Of a DNA stretch of 64,000 nucleotides, positions 9,696 to 18,727 are shown one piece after another. The notes under the pieces are model-generated. The model saw only the letters and a program-made list of their open reading frames with translations, was not told where the DNA came from and made no database searches. The position numbers were made by a program, and so were the translations under genes. Numbering within the stretch: the first letter of the stretch is position 1; each line of letters opens with the position of its first letter. The DNA comes from Thiosulfatihalobacter marinus. Lineage in GTDB: Bacteria; Pseudomonadota; Alphaproteobacteria; Rhodobacterales; Rhodobacteraceae. The stretch spans positions 124,001-188,000 of the forward strand of contig NZ_JAECRZ010000001.1 of the NCBI RefSeq assembly GCF_016019955.1, written 5' to 3'.

Positions 9696-10703
9696 TTAAC
9701 CGCCGGTATGGCTCATGTGGCGCGACATTTGCCCATCCACGGCCTGGCGGGAATAATCAAAGTCATGGCCCTTGGGCTTGAGCCGGATGGCGGCGCGGAT
9801 CGCCTCTTCCAGCGCGCCTTCGCCTTCGGGGCTGGCACGCAGGGGCGCGCGCAGGTCGGCCATGTCTTCCTGTCCCAGGCACATGAAAAGCTGGCCTGTG
9901 CAGGTCAGGCGCACGCGGTTGCAACTTTCGCAGAAATTGTGGGTCAGGGGCGTGATGAAGCCGATCTTCTGGCCGGTTTCCTCGATCCGCACATAGCGCG
10001 CGGGGCCGCCGGTGCGTTCGGCGAGATCGGTCAGCGTATAGCGTTCGGCAAGGCGTGCACGCAGGTCGTTGAGCGACCAGTATTGATCAAGCCGGTCTTC
10101 ATTGCCCAGATCGCCCATCGGCATGACTTCGATCCAGGTCATGTCCATGTCGCGGCTGGCGCACCAATCCGCCAGGGTGAACAATTCATCCTCGTTAAAG
10201 CCCTTGAGAGCGACGGCGTTGATCTTGATCCGCAGACCGGCCTGTTGCGCGGCGTCGATGCCGCGCATGACCTGGGGCAGCCGGCCCCAGCGGGTGATCT
10301 CGGCAAACTTGGTTTCGTCAATCGTGTCGAGCGAGATATTCACGCGCCGCACGCCGCAATCGTAAAGCTCTGTGGCGAAGCGTTCGAGCTGCGAGCCGTT
10401 GGTGGTGAGCGTCAGTTCCCGGAGTTCGCCGCTGTCCAGATGGCGCTTCATGGCCCGGAAAAAGGTCATGATGTCGCGCCGCACCAGTGGTTCGCCCCCG
10501 GTGATACGCAGTTTCCGCACACCCAGCCGGATGAAAGTGGAACACATGCGATCCAGCTCTTCGAGTGTCAGAAGCTCTTTCTTTGGCAGAAAGGTCATGT
10601 TTTCGGCCATGCAATAGACACAGCGGAAATCGCAGCGGTCAGTCACCGATACCCGAAGGTAATTCACGGCGCGCTGAAAAGGATCGATCAAAGGTGTTGT
10701 CAT
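9696..10703 (-). CDS. moaA: GTP 3',8-cyclase MoaA (molybdenum cofactor biosynthesis)
   Basis: 335 residues from the ATG at 10703; an upstream in-frame start at 10739 lacks family support. MoaA is a radical-SAM enzyme that rearranges GTP at the first step of molybdopterin synthesis. The SAM-binding 4Fe-4S cluster ligands are Cys24, Cys28 and Cys31 in CDFRCVYC. The second, GTP-binding cluster uses Cys257, Cys260 and Cys274 (CESC then a 13-residue gap). The chain ends in the Gly-Gly needed for activity. It sits alone on the minus strand, apart from other moa genes. Confidence 0.96.
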   Translation of the reverse strand: MTTPLIDPFQRAVNYLRVSVTDRCDFRCVYCMAENMTFLPKKELLTLEELDRMCSTFIRLGVRKLRITGGEPLVRRDIMTFFRAMKRHLDSGELRELTLTTNGSQLERFATELYDCGVRRVNISLDTIDETKFAEITRWGRLPQVMRGIDAAQQAGLRIKINAVALKGFNEDELFTLADWCASRDMDMTWIEVMPMGDLGNEDRLDQYWSLNDLRARLAERYTLTDLAERTGGPARYVRIEETGQKIGFITPLTHNFCESCNRVRLTCTGQLFMCLGQEDMADLRAPLRASPEGEGALEEAIRAAIRLKPKGHDFDYSRQAVDGQMSRHMSHTGG

Positions 10704-10787
10704 ACCCAACTTGGTAGAGGCGATTGGCCGCCGGGGCAAGTGCGGCGAAGGTTGTAGAGGCTCACAATCGGGTGCAGTATCGGTGTC

Positions 10788-11219
10788 ATGAAACAGGTGG
10801 TTGTGCTGGCCTTGTGTGCCGGGTTGACAGGATGTGGTGCGGTGGACCTCAAGATGCCGCGTTGGGGCAAGGCGGATGCCGGTGCCGCGCGCGTGCCGGA
10901 TGGTGAGCTGCGCCCCGTGCCGCGCCCCGATCCCCCGGAGGACGTGACCAGGGGCGACCGGTCGGGCGCGCCCGCCGGGCCGCTGGGCATGACGGTGGTG
11001 TCATTGGGAAGCGCGTCCGAGCCGGGGATGTGGCTGAAAACGCCGCTTGTGGCGGGCTCGCGTCAGGGCGACGTGATCTGGCAGGGCAGGCGCGCAGAGG
11101 TGACATTGATCCCGATCGATGGGGAAAACAGCGCGGGAAGCCGCATGTCATTGCAGGCGATGCAGGCGCTGGGGCTACCGCTGACAGAGCTTGCCGAGGT
11201 GCAGGTGATCGCAAGGTAA
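10788..11219 (+). CDS. Small lipoprotein of unknown function
   Basis: 143 residues. The N-terminus [17 protein letters not shown] is a lipoprotein signal with lipobox LTGC, giving a lipidated Cys at residue 16. The middle is Pro/Asp/Arg-rich and probably unstructured. The last 70 residues form a predicted beta-rich domain ([20 protein letters not shown] through [12 protein letters not shown]). I do not recognise a named domain. It is divergent from moaA, 84 bases away, and converges with the AlkD-like gene, ending 13 bases from it. Codon use and length resemble a real gene, but the function is open. Confidence 0.7.
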   Translation: MKQVVVLALCAGLTGCGAVDLKMPRWGKADAGAARVPDGELRPVPRPDPPEDVTRGDRSGAPAGPLGMTVVSLGSASEPGMWLKTPLVAGSRQGDVIWQGRRAEVTLIPIDGENSAGSRMSLQAMQALGLPLTELAEVQVIAR

Positions 11220-11232
11220 CGCCAGATGCGTT

Positions 11233-11925
11233 TCAGTTCAGGTATTTGGCGGCCTCTTTTCGCGCGAAAGTCTTCATGCGGGTGCCATGCGCGTCCAGAA
11301 AGGCGCGGGTGCGGGCGGGATCGTGCTTGGACAGGTCGCGCAGCCACCATGCCACGGCCTTCTGAATGAACCAGTCCGGCTCGTTTACATACGCGGCGGC
11401 CCATCCCAGCACCTGATCGCGAACCGCAAGTTCGTGCGGTTTCGGGAAATTCTGTTTGGCAAAGGGCAGGGTGATCACCAGCGCGGCCCGGCGTGTCCAC
11501 ATATGGGTGGACGTGGCCCACGGCGCGATATCGGCGATGCGGGCCGGATCGGCAGAGAGCCGTTTTTGCCCGGCCATACAGGCGTGATCGGCGATGGCCC
11601 AGCTGTCAAAATCGGGCACCCAGCTTTGGATCAGAGCCCAGGCGGGGCTGTCCGGGCGCAGCCGGGCCTGGGTCAGGAGCTTTGCGGCCGCGATGCGGGC
11701 CTCGAAAATATCGGTTTGCCAAAGCGCGCCGGCCAGCGCCACGCGCGCATCGACATCAAGCGTCTGACGCCAGGATTTGGTGAGATCGTTGATCGCGGTG
11801 TTTGGAATGCCGATCACCGGGCGGGATTGCTTGTGATAGGCGGACATCTGTTCGGCACGGCCCGGTTCGGCAAGCGCGCGCAACTGGTCGAGGGCCATTT
11901 CCGGGGTTTGGGGCGCGTCGCTCAC
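11233..11925 (-). CDS. AlkD-like DNA alkylation repair protein (HEAT-repeat DNA glycosylase family)
   Basis: 230 residues, the usual AlkD length. AlkD removes bulky or positively charged alkylated bases by a base-flip-free mechanism using an Asp and aromatic residues within HEAT-like repeats. Helical repeats are visible, with SWVPDFDSWAIADHACMAG (Trp and Asp-rich middle) and VNEPDWFIQKAVAWWLRDLSKHDP near the C-terminus, both characteristic of the family. The start is a GTG that directly follows the glmS stop TAG with no gap, so it is likely translated by coupling on the glmU-glmS transcript. I cannot tell whether all catalytic residues are kept without an alignment. Confidence 0.85.
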   Translation of the reverse strand: MSDAPQTPEMALDQLRALAEPGRAEQMSAYHKQSRPVIGIPNTAINDLTKSWRQTLDVDARVALAGALWQTDIFEARIAAAKLLTQARLRPDSPAWALIQSWVPDFDSWAIADHACMAGQKRLSADPARIADIAPWATSTHMWTRRAALVITLPFAKQNFPKPHELAVRDQVLGWAAAYVNEPDWFIQKAVAWWLRDLSKHDPARTRAFLDAHGTRMKTFARKEAAKYLN

Positions 11926-13749
11926 CTATTCCACCGTGACCGATTTCGCCAGGTTGCGGGGCTGGTCCACATCCGTGCCCTTGGCGATGGCGGTGTGATA
12001 GGCCAGCAGTTGCGCGGGCAGCGCGTAGAGAATAGGGGTCAGGATCGGATCGGTTGCGGGCAGACGGATGATCTGCCAGGCGCCCTCACCGCCCTCTTTG
12101 GCGCCCGCCGCATCGGTGATCAGCAGCACCTTGCCATTGCGCGCCATGACCTCCTGCATATTGGACACCGACTTGTCGAACAGGGCGTCGCGCGGCGCCA
12201 GAACCACAATCGGCACGGACTTGTCAATCAGCGCAATCGGTCCGTGCTTGAGTTCGCCTGATGCATAAGCTTCGGCATGTATATAGCTGATTTCCTTTAA
12301 TTTTAGAGCGCCTTCAAGCGCCAGAGGATACATCAGGCCACGCCCCAGGAAAAGAATGTCGCGGGCCTCGGCCAGCCTGGCGGCGACCTCTGCGATCTCG
12401 GTCTCGCGTTCCAGAGCGACGTTCAGAACGCCCGGCAAGGCGCGCAGGGCCGACAGGCGATCGGCCAGCGCGGCGTCTTCAAGCACACCCCGATCCGATG
12501 CCGCCTTGAGCGCCAGCATCAACAGCACGGTCAACTGGCAGGTGAACGCCTTGGTCGAGGCAACGCCAATCTCGGTTCCGGCAAGAATGGGCAGGGCCAG
12601 ATCGCTTTCGCGGGCGATCGAGCTTTCGGGCACGTTGACGACCGACACGATCCCGGCGGCCTTGCCCTGGCAATACCGCAGGGCGGCAAGCGTGTCGGCG
12701 GTTTCGCCAGACTGGGACACAAAAAGCGCGGCGGTGCGCGCAGGGATCGGCGGTTCGCGGTAGCGGAATTCGCTGGCGATATCGACATCCACGGGAATGC
12801 CCGCCACCTGTTCGAACCAGTATTTGGCTGTGACACAGGCGTAATAGGCGGTGCCGCAGGCCACCATCGTCAGCCGGTCGATCTTTGCAAAATCCAGCCC
12901 CGGTTCGGGCAGCACGACGCGCGCGCCGTCCCTGGACAGATAGTGGTCGATCGCTTCGCCAATCACGGTGGGCTGTTCGGCGATTTCCTTGGCCATGAAA
13001 TGCTTGTGCCCGCCCTTGTCGATACGGGCCTGATCCAGCTGAATCTGTTTCAGCGGCCGATTGGCCAGGTCCCCGTCCGCGTTGCGAATTTCCAGGCTGG
13101 TACGCGTCAGGACGGCGCTGTCGCCCTCGTCCAGATAGGTGATGCGATCAGTCAGCGGCGCGAGCGCGATGGCGTCGGAGCCGACGTACATCTCGCCGTC
13201 CCCGTGGCCGATTGCCAGGGGCGAACCCTTGCGGGCGGCAAAGATCAGATCGTCTTCTCCCTGAAACAGAAAGGCCAGCGCAAAGGCGCCTTCAAGACGG
13301 GACAGGGTCTTGCGGGCGGCCGCGACGGGCCCCAGCCCCGCCTCCATGTAAATCTGGGTCAGCAGCGCCACGGTTTCCGTATCGGTCTCGGTGACAAAGG
13401 ACATGCCTGCCGCCGCCACCTCTTGGCGCAGATCGCGGAAATTCTCGATGATGCCATTGTGCACGACGGCCACCGGACCGGCCTGATGCGGGTGGGCGTT
13501 GACAACCGTCGGGGCACCGTGCGTGGCCCAGCGGGTATGACCGATGCCCGCCTTGCCGCGCAGCGAGTCATGCACGAGAAGGTCGGACAGGTTCACCAGT
13601 TTTCCCACAGCGCGGCGCCGGTCGAGAATGCCGTCATGAACGGTGGCGATTCCGGCGCTGTCATAACCGCGATATTCCAACCGCTTAAGCGCCTCGACAA
13701 GGATCGGCGCTGCCTCGTGGTCTCCAAGCACCCCAACAATTCCGCACAT
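11926..13749 (-). CDS. glmS: Glutamine--fructose-6-phosphate aminotransferase (isomerizing) GlmS
   Basis: 607 residues, the standard length. GlmS makes glucosamine 6-phosphate from fructose 6-phosphate and glutamine, the entry to UDP-GlcNAc for peptidoglycan and LPS. The N-terminal class II amidotransferase starts MCGIVGVLG with catalytic Cys2 and continues GIGHTRWATHG. Two SIS isomerase domains follow (SQSGETADTLAALRYC; ASTKAFTCQL) and the end is PRNLAKSVTVE, the conserved tail. It starts one base after the glmU stop, so the two steps of the same pathway are co-transcribed. A short AT-rich patch with CTA, TTA and ATA codons lies at 12258-12309, unlike the rest of the gene. No glmS ribozyme is evident upstream, as expected outside Firmicutes. 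Confidence 0.97.
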   Translation of the reverse strand: MCGIVGVLGDHEAAPILVEALKRLEYRGYDSAGIATVHDGILDRRRAVGKLVNLSDLLVHDSLRGKAGIGHTRWATHGAPTVVNAHPHQAGPVAVVHNGIIENFRDLRQEVAAAGMSFVTETDTETVALLTQIYMEAGLGPVAAARKTLSRLEGAFALAFLFQGEDDLIFAARKGSPLAIGHGDGEMYVGSDAIALAPLTDRITYLDEGDSAVLTRTSLEIRNADGDLANRPLKQIQLDQARIDKGGHKHFMAKEIAEQPTVIGEAIDHYLSRDGARVVLPEPGLDFAKIDRLTMVACGTAYYACVTAKYWFEQVAGIPVDVDIASEFRYREPPIPARTAALFVSQSGETADTLAALRYCQGKAAGIVSVVNVPESSIARESDLALPILAGTEIGVASTKAFTCQLTVLLMLALKAASDRGVLEDAALADRLSALRALPGVLNVALERETEIAEVAARLAEARDILFLGRGLMYPLALEGALKLKEISYIHAEAYASGELKHGPIALIDKSVPIVVLAPRDALFDKSVSNMQEVMARNGKVLLITDAAGAKEGGEGAWQIIRLPATDPILTPILYALPAQLLAYHTAIAKGTDVDQPRNLAKSVTVE

Positions 13750-13750
13750 T

Positions 13751-15103
13751 TCAGCTCACCTCGCCGCGCTTTTTCTTTTTGATCTTTAACAATTCGAACA
13801 ATTTAACCGCCAGGCCCGGTTTGTTCACCTGATCCGCCCGCGCCAGCGCCAGAGCGGCGTCAGGCACGTCTTTGGTGATGACGGACCCGGATCCCGTCAT
13901 GGCATTGTCGCCCACCGAGACCGGGGCCACCAGCATGGTGTTGGAGCCGATGAAGGTGTTGTTGCCAATCACGGTGTGGTGTTTCATGACGCCGTCGTAA
14001 TTGCAGGTGATGGTTCCGGCGCCGATATTGGAGGCCTCGCCCACGGTGGCATCGCCGACATAGGACAGGTGGTTGACCTTGCTGCCCTGACCAATTGTGG
14101 CGTTCTTGATCTCGACAAAGTTGCCGATACGGGTGTCTTCGGACAGTTCAGTGCCGGGGCGGAGCCGCGCGTAGGGGCCAACGATGCTGCCGCGCGCCAC
14201 ATGGCAGCCTTCGAGATGGGAAAAGGCGCGGATATGGGCGCCGCTTTCAACGGTGACGCCGGGGCCGAAATACACGTTCGGTTCGATAACGGTGTCGCGG
14301 CCGATCACGGTATCAAACGACAGCATGACGGTTTCGGGCTGTTGCAGCGTGACCCCGAGATCAAGCAGGTCGTCGCGGGCGCGGGCCTGGAAAACGGCCT
14401 CGGCCCGGGCAAGGTGAGCACGCGAATTGATGCCCAGCGTTTCCGTCTCGTCGCAGGATACGGCGGTGACGGAAAGGCCGCGTGCGCGGGCGATGCCAAC
14501 GATATCCGTAAGGTAATACTCGGCCTGGGCGTTTTGCGGTTTCACCGCGTCGATCAAATCAAACAGCTGCGCGCTGCTTGCCAGCATAACACCGGAATTA
14601 CAGAATGATACGGTGCGTTCCTCAGGTGTTGCATCGGCGTATTCGACGATCCGCTCAAGGCTGTCCCCCCGCATCAAAAGCCGTCCGTACCTGCCAGGAT
14701 CGGCGGCCTGGAAACCCAGCACCACAACCGCGTTGCCCGCCCGCGCCGCGACCATCCTGTGCAGGGTTTCGGCACTGACGAAAGGGGTGTCGCCAAAGAG
14801 CACGATAACGTCCCCTTCAAAGCCGGCCAGGGCCGTGCGGGCGGCATTCACCGCGTGGGCGGTGCCGTTCTGTTCGGCCTGCAACACGACGGTGGCGGCG
14901 GGATCGTATTGTGCCACGGCATCGCGCACCGCGTCGAACCCGTGTCCGGCCACGACAACCGTGCGTTCGGGATCAAGCGCGGACCCGGCCTGCATGGCGT
15001 GCACCAGCATGGGCGCGTTGGCGATCTGGTGCAGAACCTTGGGCTGGTCGGAGTTCATCCTGGTCCCTTTGCCTGCGGCCAGGATGACAAGTGCGGTGCT
15101 CAT
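13751..15103 (-). CDS. glmU: Bifunctional UDP-GlcNAc pyrophosphorylase/GlcN-1-P acetyltransferase GlmU
   Basis: 450 residues from the ATG at 15103. The N-terminal uridyltransferase domain begins with LAAGKGTRMNSDQPKVLH. The C-terminal half is a left-handed beta helix of hexapeptide repeats (for example IGNFVEIKNATIGQGSKVNHLSY and NIGAGTITCNYDG) that acetylates glucosamine 1-phosphate. It supplies UDP-GlcNAc together with glmS one base downstream. The last codons are AT-rich and encode a Lys-rich tail (KIKKKKRG), leaving unstructured RNA just before the glmS start, which may help translational coupling. The start is supported by an AAAGAG about 10 bases upstream. Confidence 0.97.
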   Translation of the reverse strand: MSTALVILAAGKGTRMNSDQPKVLHQIANAPMLVHAMQAGSALDPERTVVVAGHGFDAVRDAVAQYDPAATVVLQAEQNGTAHAVNAARTALAGFEGDVIVLFGDTPFVSAETLHRMVAARAGNAVVVLGFQAADPGRYGRLLMRGDSLERIVEYADATPEERTVSFCNSGVMLASSAQLFDLIDAVKPQNAQAEYYLTDIVGIARARGLSVTAVSCDETETLGINSRAHLARAEAVFQARARDDLLDLGVTLQQPETVMLSFDTVIGRDTVIEPNVYFGPGVTVESGAHIRAFSHLEGCHVARGSIVGPYARLRPGTELSEDTRIGNFVEIKNATIGQGSKVNHLSYVGDATVGEASNIGAGTITCNYDGVMKHHTVIGNNTFIGSNTMLVAPVSVGDNAMTGSGSVITKDVPDAALALARADQVNKPGLAVKLFELLKIKKKKRGEVS

Positions 15104-15241
15104 GGGCGTTTTCTCTTTGTAATTTGTTGGCGCCCGTTTTATCCGGTTGCGGCAAGGGCGCAAGGCCGGGGGCAATCAAAACTGATTGCGCGCTGTAACA
15201 GCGAAGGCGAAAAGGCGCGCATATGGAGGCGGGGCCGGACC

Positions 15242-15913
15242 ATGCGGACAGTGGTATTCGATCTTGACGGAACGCTGGCCGATACCAGCGGCGATCTGAT
15301 CGCGGCGGCCAATCATTGCTTTCGTGACATGGGGTTTGGCGACATTCTTGATGTGTCGGGTGACGCGGGCGTGGCGTTGCGCGGCGGGCGCCGGATGCTG
15401 ACAGAGGGGCTGACCCGGTTGGGGCGCATGGATCCGGGCATGGTGGATCGCTATTATCCGGTGCTGCTGGATGCCTATGGCGCGGCGATTTCGGAACACA
15501 CGGTGTTTTATCCCGGGGCGCTGGACGCGATCCGGACGCTGGCGTCGCGGGGTTATGGTTTGGGGATATGCACCAACAAGCCCGAGGTGCTGGCGCAAAA
15601 GCTGTTGCGGGAGCTTGGCGCGCTTGACCTGTTTGGCGCGCTGGTCGGGGCGGATACCTTGCCGGTGCGCAAGCCGGACCCGGCGCCGCTGAGAGAAACC
15701 GTGCGGCGGCTGGGCGGCGATCCGGCGATGACTGTGTTGATCGGCGACAGCGACACCGACCGCAATACCGCGCGGGCGGCGGGCGTGCCTTCGGTTCTGG
15801 TCACGTTCGGGCCGGGTGGCGAGGACATGGCGGCGTTGGCGCCCGAGGCGTTGTTGGAGGATTTTGCCGACCTGCCGGACCTTGTTCAGGCCTTGATCGG
15901 GCGCAACAGCTGA
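15242..15913 (+). CDS. HAD-superfamily phosphatase, phosphoglycolate phosphatase (Gph)-like
   Basis: 223 residues. HAD motif I is FDLDGTLADT with nucleophile Asp7 and acid/base Asp9. Motif II is ICTNKP, motif III is the Lys of RKPDP, and motif IV is LIGDSDTDRNTA. Gph removes phosphate from 2-phosphoglycolate, a repair and photorespiratory metabolite. Many homologs have broader substrates, so the exact assignment is moderate. The ATG at 15242 begins the family-typical sequence and has GGAGGC about 12 bases upstream. Its last 28 bases overlap the end of the convergent MmgE/PrpD gene. Confidence 0.85.
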   Translation: MRTVVFDLDGTLADTSGDLIAAANHCFRDMGFGDILDVSGDAGVALRGGRRMLTEGLTRLGRMDPGMVDRYYPVLLDAYGAAISEHTVFYPGALDAIRTLASRGYGLGICTNKPEVLAQKLLRELGALDLFGALVGADTLPVRKPDPAPLRETVRRLGGDPAMTVLIGDSDTDRNTARAAGVPSVLVTFGPGGEDMAALAPEALLEDFADLPDLVQALIGRNS

Positions 15914-17193
15914 TCCGAGAGGTGGGACAGGGGCCTCTCATCAAGCCCTGACAGGCTTTCTTCGATGCGGCTGGCGTGATCGCGCCCCAGAACCGGATCG
16001 GCCAGGGCGTGATATTTCGCGCGCAGTTCGGATGGCGATGGCGGGGCGGTGTGGTCCCAGCGGGGTTCGTGCCAATCGCTTTCGAACCGCGCCCGGCCGG
16101 TGTGGATGATGACGCGGGCAAGGCGTTTCAGCGGAAACTGCCGGTTGGCGTGATCGTTTTCGACCATGGTGATTTTGCTGGCAAGGTTCAGGATGTCGGT
16201 GTCGTGCACCGCGTTGTCGCAGATGTCGTTGGGTGTGATCGCGCCACGGGCCAGAGCGATGGCGACGGGAAATGACGTGGAGTATTGCGCGGCTTCGGTG
16301 CTGTCGGGCGTGGGCATGGCGAGGCGCACGGATTCGTGGAACGTGTGAATTTCGATATGGGTGATCGCCTCGGCGGTCAGGTCGTGGGTGCGGCGCAGAT
16401 GCAGGGCGGCTTCGATCGGGGCCTGTGCCCAGCGGCAGACCGGGTAGGGTTTGTAATATTGTTCGAGCATGTACCAGCGCGTGCCGAGATCGGCCCAGAA
16501 CGCAGGTGCCTGTTCCACGGTGAGTGCGGGGGCGCCGGTGAAGCCGGCCAGGGCGAGGTTCACCGCCGAAACGCCGGTCATGGCGCCCCAGCCGGAGCCG
16601 TCCTTGACCATTGTCGGGGTGTCGATACAGCGCATCATCTGGCTGCGGGGGCCGTGATATTCGGCGATGCCGAGCGCGTGTCGGGTGGTTTCGGCGGGCA
16701 GGTTCCTCAGGCGTGCGCCGGCGGCGGCGGCGGTGACGGCGCCCCAGCTGCCCGATGTGTGATAGTCGGGCACGGTGGCGTGTTGCGCCATGGCGGCGCG
16801 CGCGCCAAATTCATAGCCCAGAACGATGGATGTGAGGAAATCGCGCCCGGATACGCCCGCTGCGTGGCCCAGCATCAGCGCGGCGGGGAAAAGCGGAGCG
16901 CCGATATGGCCCTTGGCCGGGTTGAAGCCGTCGTGACCGTCCAGCGCATCGATTGTCATGCCTGCCGCCAGGGCCGCGCCCGAGGCCGAAGCCGTACGCC
17001 CGTCAAACAGCATGGGCAGCGTGCCGCCGAATTCGGCATGGGCATGGCCGCGGATGATCCGGGACAGCCGTGTGCCCAGCCCGCCGGCGGCAACGCCGAT
17101 CAGGTCGAGCAGGCTGAGTTCCGCCTGTGCGCGGACCGGGGCGGGGATGTCGGACCAGGACAGGCCGTGGATGAATGCAAGCGCCGGGGGCAT
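15886..17193 (-). CDS. MmgE/PrpD family protein (2-methylcitrate dehydratase-like)
   Basis: 435 residues. The sequence follows the MmgE/PrpD all-alpha N-terminal domain (LLDLIGVAAGGLGTRLSRI, TIDALDGHDGFNPAKGHIGAPLFPAAL) and the small C-terminal domain. PrpD dehydrates 2-methylcitrate; many relatives act on other tricarboxylic or unknown substrates, such as iminodisuccinate. No prpB or prpC neighbour is present, so a methylcitrate role is not supported by context. The ATG at 17193 with AAGGAATTTCCC upstream is chosen; a longer reading frame to 17403 lacks family similarity. Its 3' end overlaps the phosphatase gene tail to tail. Confidence 0.85.
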   Translation of the reverse strand: MPPALAFIHGLSWSDIPAPVRAQAELSLLDLIGVAAGGLGTRLSRIIRGHAHAEFGGTLPMLFDGRTASASGAALAAGMTIDALDGHDGFNPAKGHIGAPLFPAALMLGHAAGVSGRDFLTSIVLGYEFGARAAMAQHATVPDYHTSGSWGAVTAAAAGARLRNLPAETTRHALGIAEYHGPRSQMMRCIDTPTMVKDGSGWGAMTGVSAVNLALAGFTGAPALTVEQAPAFWADLGTRWYMLEQYYKPYPVCRWAQAPIEAALHLRRTHDLTAEAITHIEIHTFHESVRLAMPTPDSTEAAQYSTSFPVAIALARGAITPNDICDNAVHDTDILNLASKITMVENDHANRQFPLKRLARVIIHTGRARFESDWHEPRWDHTAPPSPSELRAKYHALADPVLGRDHASRIEESLSGLDERPLSHLSDQLLRPIKA

Positions 17194-17374
17194 GGGAAAT
17201 TCCTTGTGGCAACGGGGCCAGCCTAGCAACCGGCGCGGCGCGAAATGGGCGGGGGGCGACGTTTTGATGTCGCATTTCCGATGATACGGGCCGATTGGCG
17301 CGCGGCGCGGCGATTGCGGCGGCGGGCGGGCTGGCGTAAGGCTGGAGCAGGACAACACAGGTGGCGAGGCGCGC

Positions 17375-18571
17375 ATGAGAGAGGTGTTCACCGGCAATTT
17401 CACGCAGCAGGAACCGATTCCGCCAGAGGCGATAGATGCGGCTGTGGCCGTGATGCGGTCAGGGCGGTTGCATCGCTATAATGTTGGTCCCGGAGAAACC
17501 GGCGAGGCGGCGCTGCTGGAGCAGGAATTCGCCGCGATGACCGGGGCGAAGTATTGCCTGGCGGTGGCCTCGGGCGGGTATGCGATGGGCTGTGCGTTGC
17601 GCGCTGTCGGGGTCGCGCCGGGCGACAGGGTGCTGACCAATGCTTTCACGCTGGCCCCGGTGCCCGGCGCGATTGCCAGTGTCGGCGCGGTGCCGGTTTT
17701 TGTGGGCGTGACCGGGGGGCTGGTGATCGATCTGGACGATCTGGCCGCCAAGGCGGATCAGGCCGATGTGCTGATGCTGAGCCATATGCGCGGGCATATC
17801 GTGGATATGGACGCGCTGATGGCGCTGTGCGCGGCGCGTGGGCTGACAGTGATCGAGGATTGCGCGCACACGATGGGCGGCGCGTGGGCCGGCGTGCCGT
17901 CGGGGCGGCACGGGCGTGTGGCCTGTTATTCGACGCAAACCTACAAGCATGTGAATTCCGGCGAAGGCGGGTTTCTGATCACCGATGACGCCGAAGTGAT
18001 GGCGCGGGCGGTGATCCTGTCGGGATCCTACATGCTTTTTGACAGGCATCTGGCGGCGCCGGGAGCGGAGGTGTTCGAGCGGGTAAAATACGACACGCCG
18101 AATGTCTCGGGGCGAATGGACAATCTGCGCGCCGCGATCCTGCGCCCGCAACTGCGCAATCTGTCCGATCAGGTGGCGGCGTGGAACGCGCGTTACCGGG
18201 TGGTGGAGGACGGGCTGCGCGGCACGCCCGGTCTGACGCTCATCGAGCGGCCCGAGGCAGAGGGTTTTGTCGGGTCGTCCATCCAGTTCCTGTTGTCGGG
18301 CTGGCGCGAGGCGCGGGTGGGCGAGGTCTTGCGGCGCTGCGCGGCGCGCGGGGTCGAGCTGAAGTGGTTCGGCGGCGCCGAGCCGGCCGGATTCACGTCG
18401 CGATACGACAGCTGGCGTTATGCGCCAAGCGCGCCCATGCCGGAGACAGATCGCATCCTGCGCGGGCTTGTGGACATGCGCCTGCCGCTGACCTTTGACC
18501 TGGAGGATTGCGCGCTGATCGCGCGGATCGTTTCCGGCGAAGTGTCGGTTGTGCATCAGTCTGCCGAATAA
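17375..18571 (+). CDS. DegT/DnrJ/EryC1/StrS family PLP-dependent aminotransferase
   Basis: 398 residues. PLP-enzyme features are present: ASGGYAMGCALRAVGVAPGDRV (phosphate-binding loop), VIEDCAHTMGG with Asp162 contacting the pyridine nitrogen, and the Schiff-base lysine Lys191 in TYKHVNSGEGGF. Most family members transaminate nucleotide-activated keto-sugars for surface polysaccharide or antibiotic sugars. This copy is isolated, with no sugar-nucleotide genes next to it, so the substrate is uncertain. It lies on the same strand upstream of the leucine operon, but 156 bases and a candidate operator separate them. Confidence 0.85.
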   Translation: MREVFTGNFTQQEPIPPEAIDAAVAVMRSGRLHRYNVGPGETGEAALLEQEFAAMTGAKYCLAVASGGYAMGCALRAVGVAPGDRVLTNAFTLAPVPGAIASVGAVPVFVGVTGGLVIDLDDLAAKADQADVLMLSHMRGHIVDMDALMALCAARGLTVIEDCAHTMGGAWAGVPSGRHGRVACYSTQTYKHVNSGEGGFLITDDAEVMARAVILSGSYMLFDRHLAAPGAEVFERVKYDTPNVSGRMDNLRAAILRPQLRNLSDQVAAWNARYRVVEDGLRGTPGLTLIERPEAEGFVGSSIQFLLSGWREARVGEVLRRCAARGVELKWFGGAEPAGFTSRYDSWRYAPSAPMPETDRILRGLVDMRLPLTFDLEDCALIARIVSGEVSVVHQSAE

Positions 18572-18689
18572 CCGGTTTTGAATAGCCTTCGGGGTTTTGC
18601 GTGAACTTGCCGCCGTGCGGTGGGCGGGGCGGCCTTGCCATGCGCCGTTGCAAGGCAATTGACGGGAATCGATTCCGCTGATATCCGTT

Positions 18690-18711
18690 TTAATGAACGA
18701 GCGTTCAATAA
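18690..18711. promoter_or_regulatory. Candidate operator palindrome upstream of ivd
   Basis: Perfect arms TGAACG and CGTTCA flank a central AG, and the outer triplets TTA and TAA also pair, giving a 22-base palindrome with only two mismatched positions pairs. It ends 16 bases before the ivd start codon, where a repressor would block initiation. The shape fits a TetR-family operator; no regulator gene is adjacent in the window. Confidence 0.6.
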
Positions 18712-18727
18712 CGGGAGAGAGCGAGCG

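Noticed and set aside
13749-13990. glmS ribozyme or other riboswitch upstream of glmS
   Set aside because: glmS begins one base after glmU, leaving no leader for a ribozyme.
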